Below, in pieces: positions 18,282 through 27,389 of a DNA stretch of 64,000 nt. The translations under genes were made by a program, and so were the position numbers. The notes under the pieces are model-generated. The model saw nothing but the letters and a program-made list of their open reading frames with translations. It was not told where the DNA came from and searched no databases. The stretch is from Streptomyces sp. WAC05374 (GTDB taxonomy: Bacteria; Actinomycetota; Actinomycetes; Streptomycetales; Streptomycetaceae), in assembly GCF_004353505.1 (NCBI RefSeq), contig NZ_SMNQ01000003.1:372001-436000 (forward strand). Reading direction: 5' to 3'. How positions within the stretch are numbered: the stretch's first letter is position 1; each line of letters starts with the position of its first letter.

Positions 18282-19283
18282 TCAGCCCCGGGGCCGCCGC
18301 AGGCGCCGCCACACCAGGGCGGCGACGGCGATCCCCGCCAGGACCAGCGCGCCGAGCGTGGCGTTGCCGTCGCCGCCGTCGCCCGCGCCCGTGCCCGTCC
18401 CGGGCGAACCGGTCCCCGGCGCACCGCTCCCGGGCGAACCACCGGGCGCGGGCGTCCCCGACGGCTCCCCGGCCTCCCGCTCCACCGGCACCCGCACCAC
18501 CGTGCTGTTCACGCCCTCCGAGCCGAACATCAGCGCCGAGCCGTCCACGGTGTACGTCACCGACTCCGACTGCCGCTGGAGCGGCGCGCTCAGCCGCTTC
18601 TCGGCCCCGAGCCGACCGTCCTTCCAGGCGTACGCCCGCGCGCTGAAGTAGCCGCGCAGCACAAGCTCCCTCCCGTCCGGCGAGAACGCCCCGTCGGTGA
18701 CCCACGGCACCTCGCCGATCCGCCGGAAGACGTTCGGGCCGCCGGCCGACAGTTGCGCGGGACCCTCGTACAGGCCGCCGCCGTCCTCGTTCTTGGACGC
18801 GATGTAGACCCGCCCGGTCACGGGGTGGACCATCAACGCCTCGGCGTTGCGGGCTCCGTCGGCGTACCGCACCGTGTACTGGGTGGCCTCCACGGTCTGG
18901 TCGCCCAGCCGCTCCGGCTCCGGGAAGCGGTAGATCCAGACGTGGTCCCAGGAGCCGTCGAGGTTGTCCCCGATGTCGCCGACGTACACCGCGCCGTCCG
19001 CCCCGACCGAGACGGCCTCCATGTCCCGGGGCGTGCCCACGCCCCGCAGGGTGACGGTGGCGACGGTCTTCCCCGTCCTGGAGTCCACGGCGAACACCCG
19101 TGGTCCGTCCTGGTCGTTGTGCGTCCAGTAGACGCCCGGGTGCGCACGGCTGGCGGCCAGGCCGCTGGACTCGGTGATCCGCGGGTCCTTCATGGTGAAG
19201 TCGCCGTCCTCGGCCACGGCCGGGCCGGCGGAGAGCGCCACCACGGCGAGGGCCGCCCCCAGGGTCGTACGCAACGAACGCAT
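18282..19283 (-). CDS. Secreted, membrane-anchored beta-propeller-like protein
   Basis: 333 residues if started at MRSLRTTL (ATG 19283); a start at 19298 would add five residues, and neither has a strong ribosome site. A signal peptide ends near AVAEDG. The body has repeated propeller-type blades such as ESSGLAASRAHPGVYWTHNDQDG, DMEAVSVGADGAVYVGDIGDN, NAEALMVHPVTGRVYIASKN and DGAFSPDGRELVLRGY. A Gly/Ser/Pro/Thr spacer (about residues 275-310) leads to one C-terminal membrane helix and a basic RRLRRPRG tail. This resembles a wall-spanning anchored protein; the ligand or enzyme activity is unknown. Confidence 0.78.
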   Translation of the reverse strand: MRSLRTTLGAALAVVALSAGPAVAEDGDFTMKDPRITESSGLAASRAHPGVYWTHNDQDGPRVFAVDSRTGKTVATVTLRGVGTPRDMEAVSVGADGAVYVGDIGDNLDGSWDHVWIYRFPEPERLGDQTVEATQYTVRYADGARNAEALMVHPVTGRVYIASKNEDGGGLYEGPAQLSAGGPNVFRRIGEVPWVTDGAFSPDGRELVLRGYFSARAYAWKDGRLGAEKRLSAPLQRQSESVTYTVDGSALMFGSEGVNSTVVRVPVEREAGEPSGTPAPGGSPGSGAPGTGSPGTGTGAGDGGDGNATLGALVLAGIAVAALVWRRLRRPRG

Positions 19284-19342
19284 GATCCCAGTGTCCATGC
19301 TCACATCGCACTTCCGGGACGGGGTCGGAGATGATGGCCCGC

Positions 19343-20029
19343 ATGCGTTTCATGTTCGTCGGCGACAGCCAAACCATCGGAAGCGCCGGCGACCACACCT
19401 GGCGCTACCGCATGTGGCAGCACCTCGAGGCGACCCTCGGCGGGGCGTACGCGATCGTCGGCCCGCGCACGGAGCTGTACGAGGCGACCGCCGGCGCCGC
19501 CGTCTCGCACGCGTACGCCGACCCCGCCTTCCCCGCCGACGCACGCCGGCACCTGGCCGGCTGGGGCGAGGGCTGGCTGCACATGGCGCCGGTGATCGGC
19601 GAGGCGGTCACCGCGGCCCGGGCGGACGTCCTGCTGGTCGCCCTGGGCCTGATCGACCTCGGCTTCTACACCAACAGCGACCAGACGTCCGAGAACGTCC
19701 GTGCCTTCATCCGCGCCGCCCGCGCCGCCAACCCCCGCGTCCGGACGGTCGTCCTCCCGGTCATCCCCAACGTCCGGGCCGAGGAGGAGCCGCCGTTCGC
19801 CGCCGAGTGCGCCCGCTTCAACGAGCTGCTCGCCAAGACCGTCGCCGACCTCGACGAGCCGGGCTCACCGCTGCTGCTGGCGTCACCGCCGAAGGCGTAC
19901 GACCTCCGTACCGACACCTACGACGGCACCCACCCCGGCCCGTCGGGCGAGCACAAGCTGGCGGCGGCCTTCGCGACGGCGCTGCACCAGGCCTGGGGCC
20001 TCGGCGGCCCCTACACACCGGCCCCATGA
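19343..20029 (+). CDS. SGNH/GDSL-type hydrolase
   Basis: 228 residues from ATG 19343, the start that leaves GGAG twelve bases upstream; the ATGs at 19331 and 19334 sit on the ribosome site. The nucleophile block is FVGDSQTIG, in the usual place (about residue 9), and the Asp-His dyad is in DGTHPGPSGE near residue 205. No signal peptide is visible, so a cytoplasmic esterase or lipase-like role is likely. The substrate is unknown. Confidence 0.8.
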   Translation: MRFMFVGDSQTIGSAGDHTWRYRMWQHLEATLGGAYAIVGPRTELYEATAGAAVSHAYADPAFPADARRHLAGWGEGWLHMAPVIGEAVTAARADVLLVALGLIDLGFYTNSDQTSENVRAFIRAARAANPRVRTVVLPVIPNVRAEEEPPFAAECARFNELLAKTVADLDEPGSPLLLASPPKAYDLRTDTYDGTHPGPSGEHKLAAAFATALHQAWGLGGPYTPAP

Positions 20030-20045
20030 TCTTCACCACACCCGC

Positions 20046-20074
20046 TTGATTCACAGAAAACTCACATTTAACGT
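20046..20074 (+). promoter_or_regulatory. Candidate promoter of the Tat lipoprotein gene
   Basis: TTGATT at 20046-20051, 17 bases, TAACGT at 20069-20074, in an unusually AT-rich stretch. A CATTCGT/ACGAATG inverted repeat (20076-20100) follows and would lie in the 5' leader. Confidence 0.4.
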
Positions 20075-20194
20075 TCATTCGTCCTTCCCCCACACGAATG
20101 TGCGTTCGCACGGCTTCGACGTCTCAGGCAGCCCCCCACCTCCGAGCGAGCGGCGTAAGCAAGCGCCGCCCCCGCCCCCGGAGGTCCTGCCCCG

Positions 20195-21739
20195 ATGTCG
20201 CCGACATCCCCCATGTCCCGCCGCACCGCCCTGGGGGTGCTCGGCCTCGGAGCCGCGGGCGTCGCCGGCCTCACCGGGTGCGCGGACACCACGCCGCCCG
20301 TCCGCAAGAAGGCCGCCAGCGGCAACAACCCCGTCACCGCCGAGAACTCCCTGACCGGCTCCGGCGGCTGGCACGTCCCCCCGGACGGCAGGCACACCGC
20401 CAAGGACCGGCTCGGCCAGATCCAGGGCTACGCCTCCGCCACCTCCGTCGGCCGGGGCGAGACGATCGCCTTCCACGTCTCCCTGCGCAAGGCCCAGCCC
20501 TTCACCGTCACCGTCCACCGGATCGGCCACTACGGCGGCACCGGCGGCCGCTCCATGGTCACCAGCCCTGAGCTGCCCGGCGCCCCGCGCCCCACCCCGA
20601 AGCCCGACCCGGACAACGGCGCCATCGTCTGCGACTGGCCGGTCTCCTGGACCCTGACCGTGCCGGACGACTGGACCTCCGGCGCCTACGTCGCCGTGTT
20701 CACCGCCGAGGACGGCCACCGCAGCCTCACCCCCTTCGTGGTCCGCGAGCCCGCCCGCCCCTCCGACCTGCTGGTCGTCCTGCCGTTCGCCACCTACCAG
20801 GCGTACAACCAGTGGCCGCTGGACGGCCGCACCGGGAAGAACCTCTACAAGGGGTACGCCCGCCCCGGCGTCGTCGGCGACAACAAGCACCGCGCCTTCC
20901 GCGTCTCCTTCGACCGCCCCTACTCCGACCACGGCCTGCCCCGCTGGGCCGAGCTGGACCTCGCGTTCATCCGCTGGGTGGAGCGGCACGGGTACGACGC
21001 CACCTACGCCACCAGCACCGACCTGCACGAGGGCCGCGTCGACCCGGCCCAGTACACGGCCATGGTCTTCCCCGGCCACGACGAGTACTGGTCCAAGCCC
21101 ATGCGGGACGTCGTGGAGAGCGCCGTGGACCAGGGCACCCACGTCGCCTTCCTCGCCGCCAACAACATCTACTTCCACGTCCGCCTGGCCGACGACGCCC
21201 ACGGCACCCCCTGCCGCGCGGTCGTCTGCCACAAGCAGGACCACGACCCGCACGCCGACGAGAACGGCCCCACCACCCGCTGGCGCGACCTCCCCGGCGA
21301 ACACGGCGAGAAGCACGGCCGGGCCGAACAGGGCCTGCTGGGCGTCCAGTACAACGGCATCCTCGCCGAGCCCGCGCCCCTGGTCGTCCGCGAACCGGCC
21401 CACTGGTTCTGGTCGGGCACCGGCCTGCGCGACGGCGAGGAGATCGCCGGGCTGGTCGGCGTCGAGGCGGACGGCCACAACCCGAAGATGCCCAGCCCCC
21501 GGGGCGCCTCCCGCACCCTGCTGTCGGAGTCCCCCTACGGCGACACCTGGGGCAAGGGAGGCGGCAGGGGCCGCCGCGTCCAGAACACGAGCCTGACCGA
21601 ACACGCCGACGGCACCCTGGTCTTCGTCGCCGGCACCTTCCACTGGAGCCTCGCCCTGGGCGACCCCGCCCACGCGGAACCCCGCGTCCAGCGGGCGACG
21701 AAGAACCTCCTGGACCGCATGCTCACGCCCCGCACCTGA
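20195..21739 (+). CDS. Tat-exported lipoprotein with N,N-dimethylformamidase beta-subunit-like domain
   Basis: 514 residues from ATG 20195. The N-terminus has a twin-arginine motif (SRRTALGVLG) and a lipobox LTGC, so it is a Tat-secreted lipoprotein anchored at C31. The rest matches the large-subunit-like domain of N,N-dimethylformamidase: SFDRPYSDHGLPRWAELDLAFIRWVE, YATSTDLHEG, VFPGHDEYWSKPMRD and FLAANNIYFHVRL. In dimethylformamidase this subunit carries a mononuclear iron and cleaves amides. Whether the extracellular version is an amidase, and on what substrate, is unknown. A separate ORF in the +1 frame is a shadow. Confidence 0.82.
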   Translation: MSPTSPMSRRTALGVLGLGAAGVAGLTGCADTTPPVRKKAASGNNPVTAENSLTGSGGWHVPPDGRHTAKDRLGQIQGYASATSVGRGETIAFHVSLRKAQPFTVTVHRIGHYGGTGGRSMVTSPELPGAPRPTPKPDPDNGAIVCDWPVSWTLTVPDDWTSGAYVAVFTAEDGHRSLTPFVVREPARPSDLLVVLPFATYQAYNQWPLDGRTGKNLYKGYARPGVVGDNKHRAFRVSFDRPYSDHGLPRWAELDLAFIRWVERHGYDATYATSTDLHEGRVDPAQYTAMVFPGHDEYWSKPMRDVVESAVDQGTHVAFLAANNIYFHVRLADDAHGTPCRAVVCHKQDHDPHADENGPTTRWRDLPGEHGEKHGRAEQGLLGVQYNGILAEPAPLVVREPAHWFWSGTGLRDGEEIAGLVGVEADGHNPKMPSPRGASRTLLSESPYGDTWGKGGGRGRRVQNTSLTEHADGTLVFVAGTFHWSLALGDPAHAEPRVQRATKNLLDRMLTPRT

Positions 21740-21936
21740 CGGCGGCGGCTCAGGCCGGCGGCAGCCGGCCCGCCGCTCTCCCCCGGGGTGGCGGGGCTCG
21801 GCCGTTCGGACGACTGCCGGTGGCCCGGGGGGCTGGCCCCACCTCTGATCAACCGGGCAGCCGGATGGCCGGGACGACGCCCTATCGGCGACCGTGGGAC
21901 TGTCCCGAGCAAGTCGCCTACAGAGAAGGCCAGATC

Positions 21937-23310
21937 GTGCGCATTGTCACGGCCACCGCCGTCGCACTGACCCTCGCCGCTGGAGCCGCGCCGGCAGCCA
22001 CCGCCCAGCAGCCGAGCACCGATGGAACGTGGCGCATGGACGGCTACGGCACCGTGCTGTCCATCCGGAACGGAACGTTGCAGGAGTACCAGACCACCGC
22101 CGTGAGCTGCCTCAAGGGCGACTCCGCGCGGCGAACCGGTCCCGGCACCTACACCACGCCTGACGGCACTGTCCTCACCGTGCGCACCCGAGGAGGCGGC
22201 GACCTCGGGTCCATACGGGCGGACGGCTCCGTCGGCGATCGGAACCTGCGCCGGATGAAGGAGCTGCCCGACGCCTGCACGCGTCCGGCCCCCACGGGGC
22301 CGCTCGCCGTCTTTGACGTCTTCTGGCAGTCCTTCGAGGAGAACTACCCCTTCTTCTCCGCCAAGGGCGTCGACTGGCACGCCGTACGCGACCAATACCG
22401 GCCCAGGGTCCACACGAAGACGACCAAGGACGAGCTCTTCGCCCTCTTCAGCGAGATGGTGCGGCCGCTGCACGACTCCCATGTCGCCGTTCAGGACGGT
22501 GACCGCGTCTTCGCGCAGGTTCGCCCCGGCACCGTTCCGCCCACCGAGGAGCTGGACACCAAGGTCAAGGAGTTCGTCCTGGAGCGTGACCTCAAGGGCG
22601 CCCGGAACCTCAGCGACTTCGCCAACGGGCGGATCACATACGCCGACCTGCCCGGCGGGCAGGGCTATCTGCGGATCTCCGGCTTCGGCGGATACGCGGG
22701 CCAGGGCGCCCCCTACGCCGCCCAGCTCGCCGAGCTCGACAGGGCACTGGGCACGGTCCTCAGCCAGGAGCGCGTCCAGCGCCTGAAGGGTCTGATCGTC
22801 GACCTCCGGATCAATGGCGGCGGCTCCGACGCCCTGGGAATCCACATCGCCGAGCGCCTCACCGACATCCCCTACGTCGCCTACTCCAAGCGGGCCCGCA
22901 ACGACCCCGCCGACCCCACCCGGCACACCCGCCCCCAGCCCGTGCACGTCACGCCCGCCCAGAGCCCGCGGTACACCGGGCCGGTCGCCGTGCTGACCGG
23001 CGGCTCGACCGTCAGCGCGGGGGAGACCTTCGCCCAGGCCCTCATGGACCGGCCCGGCAGGACGGTCCGGATCGGGCAGCCCACACAGGGCGTCTTCTCG
23101 GACGTCATGCAGCGCAAGCTCCCCAACGGCATGTCGGCCTGGCTGCCGAACGAGGAGTTCCTGACCCGGTCGGGCAGGACCTTCGACGGCACCGGCATTC
23201 CACCGCACCTCACCGAGCCGGTCTTCACGAAGGAGGAGTTCGACAAGAAGAAGGACTCGGCCTTCGACAGGGCTCTGCACGTCCTGCGGAACGACGGCGC
23301 CGCGAACTGA
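21937..23310 (+). CDS. Secreted S41 (C-terminal processing) family peptidase
   Basis: 457 residues from GTG 21937 with AGAAGG upstream. A signal peptide ends near ATAQQ. The middle has the tricorn/CtpA-like helical part (FDVFWQSFEENYPFFSAKGVDW, DSHVAVQDG). The catalytic core includes LKGLIVDLRINGGGSD and the serine motif GGSTVSAGETFAQAL. No PDZ domain is obvious between them. It probably acts on extracellular peptides or proteins. The 197-base gap before it shows no promoter I can support. Confidence 0.85.
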   Translation: MRIVTATAVALTLAAGAAPAATAQQPSTDGTWRMDGYGTVLSIRNGTLQEYQTTAVSCLKGDSARRTGPGTYTTPDGTVLTVRTRGGGDLGSIRADGSVGDRNLRRMKELPDACTRPAPTGPLAVFDVFWQSFEENYPFFSAKGVDWHAVRDQYRPRVHTKTTKDELFALFSEMVRPLHDSHVAVQDGDRVFAQVRPGTVPPTEELDTKVKEFVLERDLKGARNLSDFANGRITYADLPGGQGYLRISGFGGYAGQGAPYAAQLAELDRALGTVLSQERVQRLKGLIVDLRINGGGSDALGIHIAERLTDIPYVAYSKRARNDPADPTRHTRPQPVHVTPAQSPRYTGPVAVLTGGSTVSAGETFAQALMDRPGRTVRIGQPTQGVFSDVMQRKLPNGMSAWLPNEEFLTRSGRTFDGTGIPPHLTEPVFTKEEFDKKKDSAFDRALHVLRNDGAAN

Positions 23311-23322
23311 CGACGGCGACGG

Positions 23323-24225
23323 CTATGCCGACACCGACACCTGCTCGGCGAGTGTCCGCCAGGAACCGGTGCGCGGGGTCGGGGGTGGGGAGGCGGCGGC
23401 TGCCTGGCGGCAGGGGCCGCAGTGGGTCTCGTCGCCGACCGGGCGGAAGACGTGATCGTCGCCCGGGCCCTCACAGACGACGAGGGGCCGTGCGGCGGGG
23501 CGGGGCTCCAGCGGTACGGGGAGCTTCTCGACGAGCCGGTGGCGGAGGAAGCCCACCACCGAGCGCACACCGCCCGGTGGCAGACCGGTCGTCAGCGCGT
23601 GGTGCAGGTCCGCCGTCGAGAAGCCGCGCCTCAGCCACTCCGCCGCCGCGTCGGCCAGGCCCCGGGCCTCCCGCACTCCCAGCCACAGGTCCCGGTTCGT
23701 GTGCCGCAGCGACAGCAACACACGCTCGGCCCGCACCACTTCGGGTGGGGGGTGGGGAGTGTTCTTCTCCCGGTCTTCTTCTTCCGGAGGAGAGCCGACG
23801 ACCACCGGGGGCCCCGGATCACCGACCGTCGGTTTCGGGGCACTCGGAGGCGGCGGAGGCGGGGGCGAGGCAGGCGGGGCGGGCGGCTCGGGTGCCACCC
23901 CGTCACGCACACGGCTCGCCTCCTCGCCCGTGAGGGTGACGTTGGACAGCAACTGGTCGGTGATCCACAGACCCCGGCCGCTCTGCCACCGCCAGTGGTG
24001 GAAGAACCCGTTCGCGAGCAGCTCTTCCTTTGCCCGCTGAAACGCCCGGGGCTTCATGCCCAGCGCGTCGGCGTGCTCGCCGAGCGGCTTGGCGGCCTCG
24101 GATTCGGGAAGCCCCTGCACGTAGATGACCAGCAGTTTCGCGTCGCTGCCGAGGCGACGGTGCCGTACGAGATCGTGCGAGACCTTGGTGAAGCGCCGAG
24201 TGGGCGCGATAGCATGCCGAAGCAT
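23323..24225 (-). CDS. Helix-turn-helix (replication-initiator-like winged helix) protein
   Basis: 300 residues from ATG 24225, the start that gives MLRHAIAPTRRFTKVSHDLVRH and an AGAGGT upstream. Residues about 10-85 look like a winged helix (RRLGSDAKLLVIYVQGLPESEA, RAFQRAKEELLANGFFHHWRW). A long Pro/Glu-rich linker (about 100-160) and a C-terminal helical region follow. Near the end HVF..GDETHCGPCRQ could bind a metal. Proteins of this type occur next to XRE/DUF397 genes across Streptomyces; their function is unknown. Gene order suggests a regulatory role. Confidence 0.65.
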   Translation of the reverse strand: MLRHAIAPTRRFTKVSHDLVRHRRLGSDAKLLVIYVQGLPESEAAKPLGEHADALGMKPRAFQRAKEELLANGFFHHWRWQSGRGLWITDQLLSNVTLTGEEASRVRDGVAPEPPAPPASPPPPPPPSAPKPTVGDPGPPVVVGSPPEEEDREKNTPHPPPEVVRAERVLLSLRHTNRDLWLGVREARGLADAAAEWLRRGFSTADLHHALTTGLPPGGVRSVVGFLRHRLVEKLPVPLEPRPAARPLVVCEGPGDDHVFRPVGDETHCGPCRQAAAASPPPTPRTGSWRTLAEQVSVSA

Positions 24226-24327
24226 TTCTGGTGGACCTCTAGCTCCACTGGTGGTGAAGGTCCTCGGACGGTGTTGGCGCACCGCCGGGGACCGCTCCAT
24301 GTGTGCACACGGAGCGTGATGACGCGG

Positions 24328-24738
24328 TCACCGTACCGCATGTTCGACCATTTCGTGCAACAAGTCCGGTTCCACGAACGGGACTTCGTCCGTGGGCCGC
24401 GACCTCCAGTCCAGCGGCCACGTCAGCCCGTCGAGCGCCGGGATGCCCACGAACGCGGCACTGCGCGCGTCCCGGCTCAGCGCCCGCGCCCCCGCCGGCC
24501 ACGCGAACCCCGCCGCCGTCCGGGGTGGCACCAGGAAGTACAGGTTCTGCTCCCCGGCCAGCTCCCGGACGATCGGACCGGCCTGGAAGTCCGTGAACTC
24601 CATGAGCCGGTAGGCCACTTCCTCACCGAGCACCCCTCTGACGCGTACCGCGTCGAAGTGGATACCGGCGTGCCGGAGGGCATGGCCGGACGCGGGAATC
24701 CAGGACGGAACCCTGTCAAGTGAAAAGCGCGGATTCAT
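24328..24738 (-). CDS. Conserved hypothetical actinomycete protein
   Basis: 136 residues from ATG 24738 (MNPRFSLDRVPSWI). I do not recognise a named domain with confidence. Visible features are GHALRHAGIHFDAVRV, a central FLVPPRTAAGFAWP and the ending PLDWRSRPTDEVPFVEPDLL. Similar short proteins accompany XRE/DUF397 loci in Streptomyces and are sometimes labelled primase/polymerase-like, which I cannot confirm. It is divergent from the XRE gene. The 82-base space between them has a CACAA/TTGTG inverted repeat that could be an operator. Confidence 0.6.
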   Translation of the reverse strand: MNPRFSLDRVPSWIPASGHALRHAGIHFDAVRVRGVLGEEVAYRLMEFTDFQAGPIVRELAGEQNLYFLVPPRTAAGFAWPAGARALSRDARSAAFVGIPALDGLTWPLDWRSRPTDEVPFVEPDLLHEMVEHAVR

Positions 24739-24820
24739 GCGGCCAGCTTTGCGGCCCGGCTCTACTGTGACCAGCGCCACAAGCTGTTTGTGCCGCGTTG
24801 TGCACCTGGGGAGGACGGGC

Positions 24821-25639
24821 GTGAACATCGGAAACAACGGCACTCCGGGCGCCGCCAAGGCGTTCGGCAGGCTGCTGCGGTTCCACCGCGAGAGGGCCAG
24901 GGTGTCCCAGGAGGCCCTGGGCCGGGAGACCGGATACTCCAAGTCCCAAGTGGCCATGATCGAGCGCGGCGAGCGCAGGCCGAGGGGCAACTTCGTGGAG
25001 GTCGCTGATTCTCTGCTGGGTGCACAGGGTGCACTGGTGGAGGTCGCGGAGGAGGTGAGGGCGAGCGGTGTGGCGGCGTGGTTCGAGGACTACCTCGTGG
25101 AGGAGGCGAAGGCGGCGGGCATCCACATGTACGAGAACCACCTGATTCCTGGCCTGTTGCAGACGGAGGGCTACGTCCGAGCCGTATATGCCTGCGCCTG
25201 CCCGCCATGGGACGAGGAAGAGCTTGAGGCATCAATCACGGCTCGACTCGCCCGCCAGAAGCTCTTCAACAGGAAGCCCACGCCACTCGTCAGCTTCGTC
25301 TTGGAAAAGGTCGCCCTGAACCGGCCGATCGGCGGGCCAGCCGTACTCAAGGCGAATCTGCTGCACATTCTGGACGTCTCCCGCTTGCTCAACGTGGAGG
25401 TGCAGGTCATGCCGGAAGACCGACAGACCCATGCCGGGCTGAGCGGATCGTTCACCCTGATCGAGACGGCCAAGCGTCGCGGGCAACTCGTCTACGTCGA
25501 GGGGCAGAGTGGTCGCTACTTTCTCAGTGAGCAGCCGGAGTTGGGAGACGTGTTCGCCCGTTATGGCATTCTGCGAGCACAGGCCCTCAGCCCGGACGAT
25601 TCCGCGAAGTACATCGAAGAGGTGGCACGAGAGCTATGA
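24821..25639 (+). CDS. XRE-family HTH regulator with DUF5753 domain
   Basis: 272 residues from GTG 24821 with a strong GGGGAGGA site. The HTH (about residues 10-65) reads RLLRFHRERARVSQEALGRE and YSKSQVAMIERGERRP. The DUF5753 part includes YEDYLVEEAK-type FEDYLVEEAKAA, IPGLLQTEGYVRAVY and VQVMPEDRQTHAGLSGSF. This is the Streptomyces regulator class whose genes overlap DUF397 genes (WhiJ/BldB-type loci). It overlaps the following DUF397 gene as ATGA. The codon mix is less GC-extreme than its neighbours. It probably controls the local promoter together with DUF397. Confidence 0.92.
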   Translation: MNIGNNGTPGAAKAFGRLLRFHRERARVSQEALGRETGYSKSQVAMIERGERRPRGNFVEVADSLLGAQGALVEVAEEVRASGVAAWFEDYLVEEAKAAGIHMYENHLIPGLLQTEGYVRAVYACACPPWDEEELEASITARLARQKLFNRKPTPLVSFVLEKVALNRPIGGPAVLKANLLHILDVSRLLNVEVQVMPEDRQTHAGLSGSFTLIETAKRRGQLVYVEGQSGRYFLSEQPELGDVFARYGILRAQALSPDDSAKYIEEVAREL

Positions 25640-25872
25640 GTACCGGCCTCGATTGGTTCAAGAGCAGTTACAGCAGTGACCAGCAGGGCAACTGCGTCGA
25701 GGTCGCCTTCGCCTGGACCAAGTCGTCCTACAGCGGCAGCCAACAGGGCGAGTGCGTCGAGGTCGCCCTCCACCCCCGCACCATCCACGTCCGGGACTCC
25801 AAGGACATCACCCGCCCCGCCCTGGCCCTCTCCCCCGCCGCCTGGGCGGTGTTCCTGGGGGACCTCCGGTAG
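25636..25872 (+). CDS. DUF397 protein with duplicated N-terminal motif
   Basis: 78 residues; ATG 25636 overlaps the XRE stop. DUF397 proteins are normally about 60-65 residues with one WxKSSYS...GNCVEVA motif. Here the motif occurs twice, WFKSSYSSDQQGNCVEVA then WTKSSYSGSQQGECVEVA, before the usual HVRDSKD..P.L.LSPAAWAVFLGDLR ending. The partner XRE protein is presumed to be its target, as in known Streptomyces pairs. The duplication is clean and in-frame. Confidence 0.9.
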   Translation: MSTGLDWFKSSYSSDQQGNCVEVAFAWTKSSYSGSQQGECVEVALHPRTIHVRDSKDITRPALALSPAAWAVFLGDLR

Positions 25873-25894
25873 GACCGGAGATCCCCTCAGGGCG

Positions 25895-27253
25895 CTAGCG
25901 CCGCAGCGTGTCGGCCGCCGCCGTAGCGAGCGGCGCCGCCACGGTCCCGGCCGTCCGGGCAGCGGGCCGCGCGTCGGTCGGGGTGCCGCCGAGGGCGAGC
26001 GTCATGTGCCGGAGCATCGCCGCGTCGATGGGGTGGGGCTTCATCTGGCCCTGGTCGTCGAAGCGCTGGTACTTCATGAGGTTCCAGGCAAGCACGACCT
26101 GACGGCGGCCGTCCTCGGTGGACAGCGCCCAGGTTCCGGCGCCGAAGACGCCTCCGTCGTGGCCCCAGTACCAGCGGCCGTCGGGCATCTTCAGCGTGTA
26201 GAGGCCGAGCCCATACCGGAACGTCACCTCCTGGCCGGGCTGCGGATCGTGCGCGGGCACCGTGGTCTTCATGGCGCTCAGTTCGGCGGGGCCGAGCAGC
26301 TTGCCGCTGAGGAGCTGCCGGTAGAAGGAGTTGAGGTCCTCGGTGGTCGACACCAGGGACCCGGCCGGGCCGCACCAGGACATGTCGTAGACGCTGTAGT
26401 CGCGGGCGGGCTCGATCAGCCCGTACATCGACTCGTACATCTTGGCGTGCGGGCCGGTCATGTAGGGCGTGCGCGGAAAGTAGGTGTGGCGCAGCCCGGC
26501 CTTGCGGATGACGTTGCGGGCGATGTACTGCTCGGGCTCCTGGCCCGTGACCTTGCGCAGCAGCAGCCCGGCGATCACGTAGTTGGTGTTGGAGTACGCG
26601 TGCTTGCCGCGCGGTGCCGGTGCCGGGGCGGCGAGTCCGAGGCGTACGAGTTCCTCGGGGTCGAAGCGGTGAAACTGGCGGGCGTCGAGAGCCTTGCCCG
26701 GGTCCTCCAGGAGGCCGGGGAAGGCGCCCAGTATGTGGTCGCCGAGGCCACTGGTGTGGTTGAGGAGCATGCGGACGGTGATGGCCTGTCCGCGCTCGCC
26801 CGGTATCAGCTCGGGCAGGTAGCGGGCGATGGGCGCGTCGAGGTCGATGCGGCCCTTGGCGACCTGTTGGAGGACGGCGACGGCGGTGAAGGTCTTGGTG
26901 ATGGAGCCGACGCGGTGCTCGTAGTCGGCCCGTACCGGGCGCTTGGTGGCGAGGTCGGCGGTCCCGGCGGCGCCCCGCCACGTGGACGAGCCGTCCCGTA
27001 CGGCGGAGAAGGTGCCGTACATGCCGGCCTGCTGGATCGCTTCGAGCGACGCGTGCAGGGCCTTGCGGTCGAGACGCTGGCCGTGGTGCCCGCTGGACGC
27101 GGTGACCGCCGTGGTGCCCGTGGGTGCCGTGGGTGCGGCGTGGGCCGGGAGCGTACCGGCGGCCAGGGCGAGCAGGGCGGCGCTGGAGGCGAGCGCGGCG
27201 CGGTGGAGGGTGTGGCGGAGCGGGGAGGGAGCACGGCGAGTGGTGGGGTCCAT
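25895..27253 (-). CDS. Secreted serine hydrolase (beta-lactamase / DD-peptidase-like)
   Basis: 452 residues from ATG 27253 with GGAAGG upstream; an earlier in-frame start adds a non-signal-like extension. The signal peptide ends near PAHAA. Class C-like motifs are SITK (serine nucleophile, about residue 118), YSN in AYSNTNYVIAG, and HDGG in place of the third KTG/HTG box. MLLNHTSGLGD is also typical. It belongs to the D-alanyl-D-alanine carboxypeptidase/esterase group. Substrate is unknown; drug resistance is not implied. An ATGTCA/TGACAT inverted repeat (27350-27371) sits in its upstream region. Confidence 0.88.
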   Translation of the reverse strand: MDPTTRRAPSPLRHTLHRAALASSAALLALAAGTLPAHAAPTAPTGTTAVTASSGHHGQRLDRKALHASLEAIQQAGMYGTFSAVRDGSSTWRGAAGTADLATKRPVRADYEHRVGSITKTFTAVAVLQQVAKGRIDLDAPIARYLPELIPGERGQAITVRMLLNHTSGLGDHILGAFPGLLEDPGKALDARQFHRFDPEELVRLGLAAPAPAPRGKHAYSNTNYVIAGLLLRKVTGQEPEQYIARNVIRKAGLRHTYFPRTPYMTGPHAKMYESMYGLIEPARDYSVYDMSWCGPAGSLVSTTEDLNSFYRQLLSGKLLGPAELSAMKTTVPAHDPQPGQEVTFRYGLGLYTLKMPDGRWYWGHDGGVFGAGTWALSTEDGRRQVVLAWNLMKYQRFDDQGQMKPHPIDAAMLRHMTLALGGTPTDARPAARTAGTVAAPLATAAADTLRR

Positions 27254-27389
27254 GGGCCTTCCTGCACGGTCGACGGCGCACCGGTGTGTGCGCCGTCGAC
27301 CATCCTCATCGACCCGGCTCGTCAACTGCCTCATGCCTGGGGGCGATTGATGTCACAGGAACGTATGACATTTGTCAGGCCGGCCGGTG

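Noticed and set aside
20076..20100. CATTCGT/ACGAATG hairpin as a terminator of the SGNH gene
   Set aside because: Only seven pairs with an 11-base loop, and it lies after a likely promoter for the next gene.
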